The notes under the pieces are model-generated. The model was not told the origin of the DNA. It searched no databases and saw only the letters and a program-made list of their open reading frames with translations. 64,000 nucleotides of DNA from AC-49 sp963766605 (GTDB taxonomy: Bacteria; Actinomycetota; Thermoleophilia; Solirubrobacterales; Solirubrobacteraceae): contig CAVYAT010000005.1 of assembly GCA_963766605.1 (NCBI GenBank), forward strand, positions 62,001 through 126,000, read 5' to 3'. Shown here piece by piece: positions 15,634 through 23,374 of this stretch (position 1 is its first letter; every line of letters begins with the position of its first letter). The position numbers and the translations under genes are program-made.

Positions 15634-16496
15634 CGCTGCTCGCCGTCCCGAATGTCAGCGAAGGCCGCGACGCGCGGATTGTCGTGGCGCTCGCCGCCGC
15701 GTTCACAGCGCCCGGCGACGTGGCGCTGCTCGACACCCACACCGATCCCGACCACCACCGGGCGGTGTTCACCCTGTCCGGCGCGCCGGGGACGCTCGCG
15801 CCGGCGCTCGCGTCTGGCGCACGCGCGGCGATCGGCGCGATCGACCTGAGCTCCGAGCGCGGCCTGCATCCACATGTCGGCGCGCTCGACGTCGCGCCGG
15901 TCGTCCATCTCGACGCCGCGCGCCGCGGCGCGGCGTGCGCCGAGGCGCTTCTGGCCGGAGCGCTGATCGGCGAGCTCGGTGTACCGGTGTTCGTCTACGG
16001 CGCGCTGGCCGGCGGGCGCACGCGCGCGGACCTGCGCCGCGGCGGGCGCGCCGAGCTGGCCCGGCGGTTGGCCGCGGGCGAGCTGGTACCCGACTTCGGA
16101 CCGCGCGTGCTGCATCCGACCGCCGGGGCGGTGCTCGTCGGCGCGCGGGCGCCGCTGGTCGCGTTCAACGTCGAGCTCGCCGCGCCGGCGACCACCGCCG
16201 ACGCGGCGCGGATCGCCGGGCTGATCCGCGAGGGTGGGGCGCAGGGCCTGCCCGGCGTGCGGGCGATCGGCCTTGCGCTGTCGTCGCGCGGCGACGTCGC
16301 TCAGGTGTCGTGCAACGTCGAGAACCACCTCGCCGTGCCGCTCGCCATGCTGGTCGCCGCGATCGCGCGTCACGCGCCGGTCGCCGAATGCGAGCTCGTC
16401 GGGCTCGCTCCGGCGGCCGCGTTCGACGGCTTCCCCGGCGACCTCGCCGTGCGCCACCGGCGCACGGTCGAGGAGGCCCTGGGGGGTCTCGGCTAA
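15630..16496 (+). CDS. Glutamate formimidoyltransferase (FTCD N-terminal type), apparent CTG start
   Basis: 288 residues. The N-terminus LLAVPNVSEGRD is the family signature; then LDTHTDPDHHRAVFTLSG, the folate/formimino-binding region ERGLHPHVGALDVAPVVHL, PVFVYGALAG, GPRVLHPTAGAVLVGAR and QVSCNVENH. The enzyme transfers a formimino group between folate and glutamate (histidine degradation, or folate one-carbon recycling). No ATG, GTG or TTG lies in frame at a sensible place. A CTG at 15630 overlaps the upstream TGA as CTGA, and the protein begins there in the usual register. Convergent with the next gene; stop codons overlap by 4 bp. Confidence 0.85.
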   Translation: MTLLAVPNVSEGRDARIVVALAAAFTAPGDVALLDTHTDPDHHRAVFTLSGAPGTLAPALASGARAAIGAIDLSSERGLHPHVGALDVAPVVHLDAARRGAACAEALLAGALIGELGVPVFVYGALAGGRTRADLRRGGRAELARRLAAGELVPDFGPRVLHPTAGAVLVGARAPLVAFNVELAAPATTADAARIAGLIREGGAQGLPGVRAIGLALSSRGDVAQVSCNVENHLAVPLAMLVAAIARHAPVAECELVGLAPAAAFDGFPGDLAVRHRRTVEEALGGLG

Positions 16497-16996
16497 CCCG
16501 ACGCCGAGGTGCTCGGCACGGTGACGGTCGTCGTGTTCGTCTGACCCGGCGTCGTGACGGTCTTGCCCGGGGTCGTGACGGTCGCTGGCGGCACGGTCAC
16601 CGTCGTCGGCTTGGCGGTGACGGTCGGCGCGATCGTGGTGTGGTTGATCGTCGTCGGAGTCGTCTTGGCCTTCGTGTTGTTGTCGGAGCTGTTGGTGGCG
16701 ATGATCACGATCGCGACGATCACCGCAACGGCGACCACGGCCATGGCGATCACGACCCGCGAATCGAGGCCCTTCTTCGGCTCCTCGTCGGGTGAGCCGG
16801 GCCCGCCGGCGTCCGGGGGCTCGCCGCCGGGAGGCACATCGCCGCTGGGAGGGCCACCGCCGCCGGGAGGGCCGCCGCCTGGAGGCGGACCGCCGCCTGG
16901 AGGCCCTCCGGCCGGTGGCCGGGCGGGCGGCATTTGGCGAGTGGGCTCGTCGGGACCGGCGGGCGGTCCGGCGGGGTCGTCGGGTCCGGTGCTCAT
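16493..16996 (-). CDS. Pro/Gly-rich single-pass membrane protein
   Basis: 167 residues in three parts: an N-terminal Pro/Gly tract with PPGGG repeats (about residues 25-65), one hydrophobic helix VVIAMAVVAVAVIVAIVIIA (about 82-101), and a Thr-rich external tail of TVTVP/TVTTPG repeats. The topology suggests a cytoplasmic proline-rich region and an outside tail, like many actinobacterial envelope proteins with disordered tails. Function not assignable. The repeats are coding and low-complexity, so the start (MSTGPDDPAG) is the safest part of the call. Confidence 0.65.
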   Translation of the reverse strand: MSTGPDDPAGPPAGPDEPTRQMPPARPPAGGPPGGGPPPGGGPPGGGGPPSGDVPPGGEPPDAGGPGSPDEEPKKGLDSRVVIAMAVVAVAVIVAIVIIATNSSDNNTKAKTTPTTINHTTIAPTVTAKPTTVTVPPATVTTPGKTVTTPGQTNTTTVTVPSTSASG

Positions 16997-17057
16997 CTGG
17001 TTCCCCCTGTTCGTTGCACGCGAGACCTCGCAAGCCTAGTCCGGATACGCTTCAGCC

Positions 17058-17408
17058 ATGGCCCAGACCAAGCGCAAGCGCCGGACGAAGCACCGTGGCA
17101 ACGCGGTTGGAATGGTCGAGGTGCGTGGGCGCACCGGCCGCAAGCCGACGGCGGGTGAGAAGGGCGGCAAGCCCGGCCCGAAGTCGCGCCTGGACCGTCG
17201 CGACCAGCCGCCGACGTGGAAGGGCGCGTTCCAGCGCGCCGGGATCGCGGCCGTGATCTTCGTCGTGCTGCTGCTGGTGCTGTTTCACCAGAAGACCTTC
17301 GTCACGCTCGCGTTCGGCGTGATCATGCTCGGCTTCTACGTGCCCATGAGCTACTACATGGACCTCTGGATCTATCGCCGCAACCAGGCGCGCAAGGCCC
17401 GCGGCTGA
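17058..17408 (+). CDS. Small basic membrane protein, two helices (116 aa)
   Basis: Starts MAQTKRKRRTKHRGNAVGMV. The first 50 residues are strongly basic. Two transmembrane segments follow (AGIAAVIFVVLLLVLF and VTLAFGVIMLGFYVPMSYYM), then a basic end (YRRNQARKARG). Probably ribosome- or membrane-associated, but no family function is known to me. It overlaps the downstream hydrolase as TGATG (17406-17410), so the two are co-translated. Confidence 0.72.
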   Translation: MAQTKRKRRTKHRGNAVGMVEVRGRTGRKPTAGEKGGKPGPKSRLDRRDQPPTWKGAFQRAGIAAVIFVVLLLVLFHQKTFVTLAFGVIMLGFYVPMSYYMDLWIYRRNQARKARG

Positions 17409-18049
17409 TGGACGTCCGCTCCTTCACCGTCGGGCCGGTCCAGGAGAACACGTACGTGTTCCGCCACGACGGCGCCGACAAGGGCCTGATCGTCGATCCG
17501 GGCGACGAGTCGGCGCGGCTGCTGGAGGCGCTCGACGCGCTCGGGGTCGAACTCGAGGCGATCCTCATCACCCACACGCACTTCGACCACATCGGGGCGG
17601 TGGCCGACATCGCCGAGGCAACGGGCGCGCCGGTGTACTGCCCGGAGCTCGAGGTGCCGATGATGCGCGACCCCAACAAGTACATGCGGATGGCGATGTT
17701 CGGCCCGTTTCGCGGGTGGGACCCCGAGCACACGGTCAGCGGCGGCGAGCGCCTCGATCTGGCCGGGTTCGAGATCGACGTCGTCTTCACGCCCGGCCAC
17801 AGCATCGGCCACGTCACCTACGCCGTCGCCGACGAGCCGGCGCTGTTCTCCGGCGATGTGCTGTTCCGCGACTCGGTCGGCCGCGTCGACCTGCCGGGCG
17901 GCGACTGGCCGACGCTCGAGCGCTCGATCGGCACGCTGCTCGACGCGTACCCCGACGACGCGCAGGTCCACCCGGGGCACATGGCGCAGACCACGCTCGG
18001 CCGCGAGCGGGAGCAGAACCCGTTCCTGGCGCAGCTCGCCGGCCGGTGA
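17408..18049 (+). CDS. MBL-fold metallo-hydrolase (glyoxalase II-like)
   Basis: 213 residues. The metal-binding motif is THTHFDHIGA (HxHxDH), with the second histidine in FTPGHSIGH, an Asp in FSGDVLFRDSVGR, and a last His in VHPGHM. This set binds two metals (Zn/Fe) in the hydroxyacylglutathione-hydrolase branch. The real substrate in actinobacteria is unclear; thioester hydrolysis is the family activity. It sits between the small membrane protein and hisS, with overlaps on both sides. Confidence 0.88.
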   Translation: MDVRSFTVGPVQENTYVFRHDGADKGLIVDPGDESARLLEALDALGVELEAILITHTHFDHIGAVADIAEATGAPVYCPELEVPMMRDPNKYMRMAMFGPFRGWDPEHTVSGGERLDLAGFEIDVVFTPGHSIGHVTYAVADEPALFSGDVLFRDSVGRVDLPGGDWPTLERSIGTLLDAYPDDAQVHPGHMAQTTLGREREQNPFLAQLAGR

Positions 18050-19293
18050 GCCCTGAGCGCATCCAGGCGCCGCGCGGAACGTACGACGTCCTGCCCGACC
18101 AGGCGCCCGCACGAGCGGCGCTCGAGGACGCGGCCGGCCGGATCCTCGGCGGGGCCGGCTACGAGCGGATCGAGACACCGACGTTCGAGGCGACCGAGCT
18201 GTTCGCCCGCGGCGTCGGCGAGGCGACCGACATCGTCCAGAAGGAGATGTACACCCTGACCGACCAGGGCGGGCGCTCCATCACGCTGCGCCCCGAGGGG
18301 ACGGCGCCGGTCTGCCGCGCGTACATGGAGCACGGGATGCACAAGCTGCCCCAGCCGGTGCGCCTCTGGTACCTGTCGAGCTTCTTTCGCCAGGAGAAGC
18401 CCCAGGCCGGGCGCTTTCGCCAGTTCTGGCAGCTCGGGGCGGAGGCGATCGGATCCGATGACCCAGCCGTCGACGCCGAGCTGATCGTTCTGCTGTACGT
18501 GCTCCTCGGCGAGATCGGAGCGACCGGGATCGAGGTGCGGCTCAACTCGCTCGGCCAGCCGGCCGCGCGCGCCGCCTACCGCGAGCAGCTCATCGCATAC
18601 CTGCGCGCCCACGAGGACCGCCTGTCGGACGAGGTGCGGGCGCGTATCGACCTCAATCCGCTGCGCGCATTCGACTCGGCCGACCCGTCGACCCAGGGGG
18701 TGATGCGCGACGCGCCGCGGCTGCTGGACATGCTGGCGCCCGACGACCTCGAGCACTTCGAGGCGGTCCGGGCATGCCTCGACGCGGCCGGCGTCGCCTA
18801 CGCCATCGACACGACGCTCGTGCGCGGCCTCGACTACTACACGCGCACGCTCTTCGAGTTCACGTCCGACCAGCTCGGCGCGCAGAGCGCGGTCGGTGGC
18901 GGCGGGCGCTACGACGGCCTGATCGAGATGCTCGGCGGGCGGCCGACTCCGGGCTGCGGGTGGGCCGCCGGCATCGAGCGGGCGCTGATGGCGGCCGAGC
19001 AGCGCCCGGCGCCGGCGCAGGTCTGCGACCTCTACGTCGTCTGGGACCCCGAGCGCCGCGGCGACGCGTTCGCGCTGGTGGCCGAGGCGCGCCGCGCCGG
19101 GCTCGCCGCGCAGATGGACCTCGGAGGGCGCTCGCGCAAGGGCCAGCTGCGCCAGGCCGATCGCCTGCGCCCGAATTGGGTCGCCACGCTCGACCCCGGG
19201 GCCACGGTGCTGCGCGACCGCGACGCGGGCTCCGACCAGGCGCTCGAGCCGACGGCGATCGTCCACACCGTGCTTCGCAATCGCGGCCTCTAG
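18046..19293 (+). CDS. hisS: Histidyl-tRNA synthetase
   Basis: Class II synthetase charging tRNA-His; 415 residues. Motif 1 region GGAGYERIETPTFEATELF, motif 2 LRPEGTAPVCRAYMEHG with FFRQEKPQAGRFRQF, the histidine-specific LVRGLDYYTRTLFEF, GGGGRYDGLIEMLGG, motif 3 PGCGWAAGIERALM, and a C-terminal anticodon domain (about 325-415). The GTG at 18046 overlaps the upstream stop as GTGA and gives SPERIQAPRGTYDVLP, the normal N-terminus, although the frame is open further upstream. Confidence 0.95.
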   Translation: MSPERIQAPRGTYDVLPDQAPARAALEDAAGRILGGAGYERIETPTFEATELFARGVGEATDIVQKEMYTLTDQGGRSITLRPEGTAPVCRAYMEHGMHKLPQPVRLWYLSSFFRQEKPQAGRFRQFWQLGAEAIGSDDPAVDAELIVLLYVLLGEIGATGIEVRLNSLGQPAARAAYREQLIAYLRAHEDRLSDEVRARIDLNPLRAFDSADPSTQGVMRDAPRLLDMLAPDDLEHFEAVRACLDAAGVAYAIDTTLVRGLDYYTRTLFEFTSDQLGAQSAVGGGGRYDGLIEMLGGRPTPGCGWAAGIERALMAAEQRPAPAQVCDLYVVWDPERRGDAFALVAEARRAGLAAQMDLGGRSRKGQLRQADRLRPNWVATLDPGATVLRDRDAGSDQALEPTAIVHTVLRNRGL

Positions 19294-19303
19294 GCTGCAC
19301 ACC

Positions 19304-21073
19304 ATGCAGCGCGCCCCGCGCCCCAACCCCTACCGCGACACGTGGTGTGGCGACCTCGACGCGCAGCGGGCCGGCAGCACGGCGCGGGTCAGCGGCTGGG
19401 TGAACCGCCGCCGCGACCTCGGTGGGCTGATCTTCATCGATCTGCGTGACCGCTCGGGAATCGTCCAGCTCGTCTTTCACCCCGACACCAGCGGCGCCGC
19501 GTTCGCCTCCGCCGAGCGGCTGCGCTCCGAGCATGTGATCTCCGCCGCCGGTGAGGTCCTGCGCCGCGACGATGCGACGGTCAACCCGAACATCGCGACC
19601 GGGGAGATCGAGATCGCGGTGACCGACATGGAGGTGCTCGCCGCCTCCGAGACGCCGCCGTTCCCGATCGACGAGGACGGGCCGGTCGACGAGATGCTGC
19701 GCCTGCGCCACCGCGCGCTGGACCTGCGCCGCGACGGGATGCGGGACGCGATGGTCCTGCGCCACGACGTCGCGCAGACGATGCGCCGCGTCCTCAACGA
19801 GCGCGACTTCCTGGAGATCGAGACGCCGATCCTGACCCGCTCGACGCCCGAGGGCGCGCGCGACTATCTCGTTCCGGCCCGGACCCAGCCCGGCTCGTGG
19901 TACGCGCTGCCGCAGTCGCCGCAGCTGTTCAAGCAGCTGCTGATGATGGCCGGCTTCGAGCGCTACTACCAGATCGCCCGCTGCTTCCGCGACGAGGACC
20001 AGCGCGCCGACCGCCAGGCCGAGTTCACCCAGCTCGACATCGAGCTGGCGTTCGTCGACGAGGAGGACGTGATCGACGTCTCCGAGGCGGTGATGGGCGC
20101 CGTGTTCGAGGTCGGCGGCCTCGGAGTCTCCGCGCCGCCGTGGCCCCGGATGTCGTGGGCCGAGGCGATGGCGCGCTTCGGTTCGGATCGCCCCGACACC
20201 CGTTTCGGCCTCGAGATCACCGATCTGACCCAGGCGCTCGGCGGCTCGGAGTTCAGGGTCTTTCAGTCGGTGATCGACGGCGGCGGCGTCGTGCGGGCGC
20301 TGAACGCGGGCACGCGCGAGATGTCACGCGCCGAGCTCGACGGGCTCAACGAGGTCGTCCAGCGCCACGGGGGCAAGGCGGTCGCGTGGGCGTTCGTCGA
20401 AGCGCAGGGCGGCTGGCGCTCGCCGATTGCGAAGTTCTTCTCCGACGACCACCGCGCGGCGGCGACGGCCGTGCTCGGGGCGGGCGAAGGCGACCTGCTG
20501 CTGTTCGTCGCCGACCACGAGAGCGTCGCTGCGCCGGCGCTCGGCGCGCTGCGCCTGCACCTCGGGGACCGCTTCGGCCTGATCCCGGGCGATCGCCACG
20601 ACGCGCTGTGGATCGTCGAGTTCCCGATGTTCGAACGCACCGACGACGGTCACTGGACGGCGCTGCACCACCCGTTCACGGCGCCGCAGGGCTCGTTCGA
20701 GGATCCCGGGGCGCTGTTGTCGCGCGCGTATGACCTCGTGGTCGACGGCTGGGAGCTCGGCGGCGGGTCGATCCGTATCCACACGCCCGAGGTTCAGCGC
20801 CAGGTGTTCACGACGATCGGCCTCAGCGAAGACGAGGCCGACCAGCGCTTCGGCTTCCTTCTCGACGCGCTGCGTTATGGCGCCCCGCCGCACGGCGGCG
20901 TCGCCTTCGGCCTCGACCGGATTGTCGCCATTCTGGCCGGCCGCGACTCGATCCGAGACGTGATGGCGTTCCCCAAGACCGCCTCCGGGGCCGACCCGCT
21001 GACCGGCGCGCCGGCGCCGGTCGACCAGGCGCAGCTCAACGAGCTCGGGGTCCGCGTGACGGCTGCGCCCTGA
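19304..21073 (+). CDS. aspS: Aspartyl-tRNA synthetase (bacterial type)
   Basis: 589 residues with an N-terminal OB-fold (VSGWVNRRRDLGGLIFIDLR), class II motif 1 LNERDFLEIETPILTRSTPE, motif 2 FRDEDQRADRQAEFTQLDIE, and a GAD insertion (about 300-420). Motif 3 is HGGVAFGLDRIVAILAG. GARDYLVPAR forms part of the aspartate/ATP pocket. Ten bases after hisS. Whether it is discriminating cannot be told here. Confidence 0.95.
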   Translation: MQRAPRPNPYRDTWCGDLDAQRAGSTARVSGWVNRRRDLGGLIFIDLRDRSGIVQLVFHPDTSGAAFASAERLRSEHVISAAGEVLRRDDATVNPNIATGEIEIAVTDMEVLAASETPPFPIDEDGPVDEMLRLRHRALDLRRDGMRDAMVLRHDVAQTMRRVLNERDFLEIETPILTRSTPEGARDYLVPARTQPGSWYALPQSPQLFKQLLMMAGFERYYQIARCFRDEDQRADRQAEFTQLDIELAFVDEEDVIDVSEAVMGAVFEVGGLGVSAPPWPRMSWAEAMARFGSDRPDTRFGLEITDLTQALGGSEFRVFQSVIDGGGVVRALNAGTREMSRAELDGLNEVVQRHGGKAVAWAFVEAQGGWRSPIAKFFSDDHRAAATAVLGAGEGDLLLFVADHESVAAPALGALRLHLGDRFGLIPGDRHDALWIVEFPMFERTDDGHWTALHHPFTAPQGSFEDPGALLSRAYDLVVDGWELGGGSIRIHTPEVQRQVFTTIGLSEDEADQRFGFLLDALRYGAPPHGGVAFGLDRIVAILAGRDSIRDVMAFPKTASGADPLTGAPAPVDQAQLNELGVRVTAAP

Positions 21074-21115
21074 ATTCGGGCTCAATCCGGGCGCGCGGCT
21101 GCCGATCATGGGGAC

Positions 21116-21832
21116 GTGTCCACGCCATCCCGCCCGCTGCTCCTCGGGTTGCTCGTCACTCTCGCCTTCGCGGGGGTCTACTTCGTCGTGCTCAAGCCTC
21201 CGGGCAAGGGCGCCGACAGCAACTCGAAGTTCAACGCCCCGATCTCGCAGGCCCAGCAGGCGGTCGTGCAGTCGCAGGTTGCCGCCTCGAAGGCCGAGCA
21301 GGTAGGCAACACGGCCCCCGCCGCGACGCCGACCCCGCCGGTCCCGATCCAGCCGGCCGTCAAGCACGTGGCCGTCACGCCGGTCGTCAAGCACCCGGCC
21401 GTCAAGCATGTGGCCGTCACTCCGGTGGTGAAGCACCCGGTCGCGGTCAAGCATCCGGTCGCCGTCAAGCACCCGGTCGTGGTCAAGCACGTTGCCGCGG
21501 CCAAGGTTCCCAAGCTCCCGTCCTGGGACAAGTCGGGCAAGATCTTCGCCACGCTGGCCCACGGCAACGTCGCGGTCGTCCTGTTCTGGACCAAGGGCGG
21601 CTCGGACGACAGCTCGGTCCGCCGGGCCGTGCAGTCGGTCGCCAAGCGCCGCCACGTGACGACGTTCGTGGTCTCGATGAGGGACGTCGGGAAGTACGAG
21701 GCGCTGACGACCCAATACGAGGTCACCGTCTCGCCGACGGTGCTCATCCTCGGTCCCCGGGACCAGTTCATCCCGATCGTCGGCTACACCACCGCCCCGA
21801 CGATCAACCAGTACATCAACTCAGTCCGCTAG
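21116..21832 (+). CDS. Membrane-anchored thioredoxin-fold-like protein with VKHP repeats
   Basis: 238 residues. N-terminal membrane anchor (PLLLGLLVTLAFAGVYFVVL), an Ala/Gln-rich helical linker, then a low-complexity Val-Lys-His-Pro repeat stalk (about residues 80-128), then a C-terminal domain. That domain reads VAVVLFWTKGGSDDSSVRRA, TTFVVSMRDVGKYEALTTQY and VTVSPTVLILGPRDQ. It has thioredoxin-like strand order and the cis-Pro (VSPT) but lacks the CxxC pair (WTKGGSDD instead), so it cannot be a normal dithiol oxidoreductase. GTG start at 21116. Presumably extracytoplasmic. Confidence 0.7.
   Translation: MSTPSRPLLLGLLVTLAFAGVYFVVLKPPGKGADSNSKFNAPISQAQQAVVQSQVAASKAEQVGNTAPAATPTPPVPIQPAVKHVAVTPVVKHPAVKHVAVTPVVKHPVAVKHPVAVKHPVVVKHVAAAKVPKLPSWDKSGKIFATLAHGNVAVVLFWTKGGSDDSSVRRAVQSVAKRRHVTTFVVSMRDVGKYEALTTQYEVTVSPTVLILGPRDQFIPIVGYTTAPTINQYINSVR
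21352..21500 (+). repeat. In-frame tandem repeats encoding V-K-H-P units
   Basis: About ten degenerate copies of a GTCAAGCAC-centred unit (VKHVAV, VVKHPAVKH, VAVKHPVAVKHP). The repeats encode the stalk of the thioredoxin-fold protein and are probably prone to slippage. Confidence 0.75.
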
Positions 21833-21854
21833 CGCTGGCTGCGATATTGAGCGG

Positions 21855-23255
21855 GTGAACGACGACCTGTTCGCCGAGCACCTGCTCCACCCTCATGGGG
21901 AGGGTGTCGCACCCGCGGGCGCGCACCAGGGCGCGGCGGGCGGTGCGCCGTGCGGCGACCTCGTCGTTCTGCGGGTCGCGCTCGACGGCGACCGCGTGAC
22001 CGGCGCCGGGTTCGACGCGTCGGGCTGCGGAGCGATCCGTGCGGCCGCGTCGGCGACCGTCGACCTCGTCGACGGAGCCACGGTGTTCCAGGCGGCGTCG
22101 ATCGGCGCGCGCGACGTCGCGGCCGCCCTCGGCGGGCTGAGCCCGGGAAAGTTCCACGCTGCCGACCTGGCCTCCGACGCGCTGCACCGCGCGCTCGGCG
22201 CCGCCGCGGCGACCTGCGCGGGCGCGCCGCCGCGCGACGGCCGCACGCTCGTGGCGATGAGCGGCGGGGTCGACAGCGCCGTCGCGGCGCTGCTGTGCGC
22301 ACGCGAGGGGGAGGCGATGGGGGTGACGGTCGAGCTGTGGCGCGACCCGGCCAACGACGCCGAGAGCTCGTGCTGCTCGGCCAGTGCAGTTCGCCGTGCC
22401 CGCGCGCTGGCCCACGACCTCGGAATGGCGCACTTCACGCTCGATCTGCGCGACGCGTTCGCGGTCGGCGTCGTCGATCCGTGGCTGGCCGGCCATGCGG
22501 CGGGGGAGACGCCGAATCCGTGCGTGCGCTGCAACGGGGCGGTGCGGCTCGATGCGATGATCGACCTCGCGACGCGCCTCGGCGCGACGACGCTCGCCAC
22601 CGGCCACTACGCGCGGATCGCCGGTGATGGGCTGCTGCGCGCAGCGGTCGATCCAGACAAGGACCAGAGCTACATGCTCGCCGCGCTGGCACCGCCGTCG
22701 CTGGCGCGGCTGCGCTTCCCGCTCGGCGAGCTGACCAAGCCGCAGGTCCGCGCGATCGCCGCCGAGCACGACCTCGCCGTCGCGCAGACGCCGGACTCCC
22801 AGGACCTCTGCTTCCTGGCCGGTGTGGGCAAGGACCGCTTCCTCGCCACCCACGGCAACCTGACCGACACGCCCGGCGACATCCTCGACCGCGCCGGTAC
22901 CACCGTCGGCCGCCACCGCGGCCACCACCGCTACACCGTCGGTCAGCGCCGCGGCCTCGGCCTCGCCGCACCCCAGCCGCTCTACGTCCTCGCCACTGAC
23001 GCCCGGACGAACACCGTCACCGTCGGCCCGCGAACGGCGCTCGAGACGACCCATGTGCCGCTCCGCGACGTCGTCCTGCACACCGACGCCTCGCGAATCA
23101 ACCACGTACGCCTGCGCTACCGCTCGCGCGTCCTGCCGGGCCGGCTCGAGGACGACGCAGCCGTCCTCGAGCGCCCGATCCTCGGCGCCGCCCCCGGCCA
23201 GGCCGCCGTCCTGCTCGACGGCGACGTCGTCGTCGGCCACGCCGTCATCGCCTGA
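21855..23255 (+). CDS. mnmA: NifU/IscU-like scaffold domain fused to tRNA 2-thiouridylase MnmA
   Basis: 466 residues in two modules. Residues 1-125 look like an Fe-S scaffold: C33 in GAPCGD, C58 in GFDASGCGAIRAAAS, and C121 in AATCAG, the three-cysteine spacing of NifU/IscU N-domains. Residues 128-466 are MnmA: PP-loop SGGVDS (136-141), NPCVRCNGAV with C223 and C226, DPDKDQSYML, and C319 in TPDSQDLCF. MnmA thiolates U34 of tRNA Glu/Gln/Lys. The CxxC version (C223/C226) plus C319 supplies three thiols that could hold an Fe-S cluster, and the fused scaffold could deliver it (inference). GTG start 21855, 22 nt after the preceding gene. Confidence 0.88.
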   Translation: MNDDLFAEHLLHPHGEGVAPAGAHQGAAGGAPCGDLVVLRVALDGDRVTGAGFDASGCGAIRAAASATVDLVDGATVFQAASIGARDVAAALGGLSPGKFHAADLASDALHRALGAAAATCAGAPPRDGRTLVAMSGGVDSAVAALLCAREGEAMGVTVELWRDPANDAESSCCSASAVRRARALAHDLGMAHFTLDLRDAFAVGVVDPWLAGHAAGETPNPCVRCNGAVRLDAMIDLATRLGATTLATGHYARIAGDGLLRAAVDPDKDQSYMLAALAPPSLARLRFPLGELTKPQVRAIAAEHDLAVAQTPDSQDLCFLAGVGKDRFLATHGNLTDTPGDILDRAGTTVGRHRGHHRYTVGQRRGLGLAAPQPLYVLATDARTNTVTVGPRTALETTHVPLRDVVLHTDASRINHVRLRYRSRVLPGRLEDDAAVLERPILGAAPGQAAVLLDGDVVVGHAVIA

Positions 23256-23264
23256 GCCGCACCC

Positions 23265-23306
23265 AACGTCCCGGACTACCCCGCATAGGCAACATTCCGG
23301 GACGTT
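23265..23306 (+). promoter_or_regulatory. 11-bp inverted repeat between mnmA and alaS
   Basis: AACGTCCCGGA (23265-23275) and TCCGGGACGTT (23296-23306) form a perfect 11-bp inverted repeat around a 20-nt loop in the 119-bp spacer. There is no U-tract. It could be an unconventional terminator for mnmA or a leader element or operator for alaS. Confidence 0.45.
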
Positions 23307-23374
23307 CGACGTGGGCGACCGCAACGGCGTACCGCGAACGCCGCGAACAAGCCGCCTAGACTGACGAACTCGCA

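Noticed and set aside
14469..16496. A single 675-codon protein spanning aldehyde dehydrogenase and formimidoyltransferase
   Set aside because: The first two-thirds is the out-of-frame shadow of the dehydrogenase; only the part after 15630 is real.
21352..21500. CRISPR-like array
   Set aside because: The repeats are short, contiguous, in frame and encode V-K-H-P units; there are no unique spacers and no cas genes. No CRISPR array was seen anywhere in the window.
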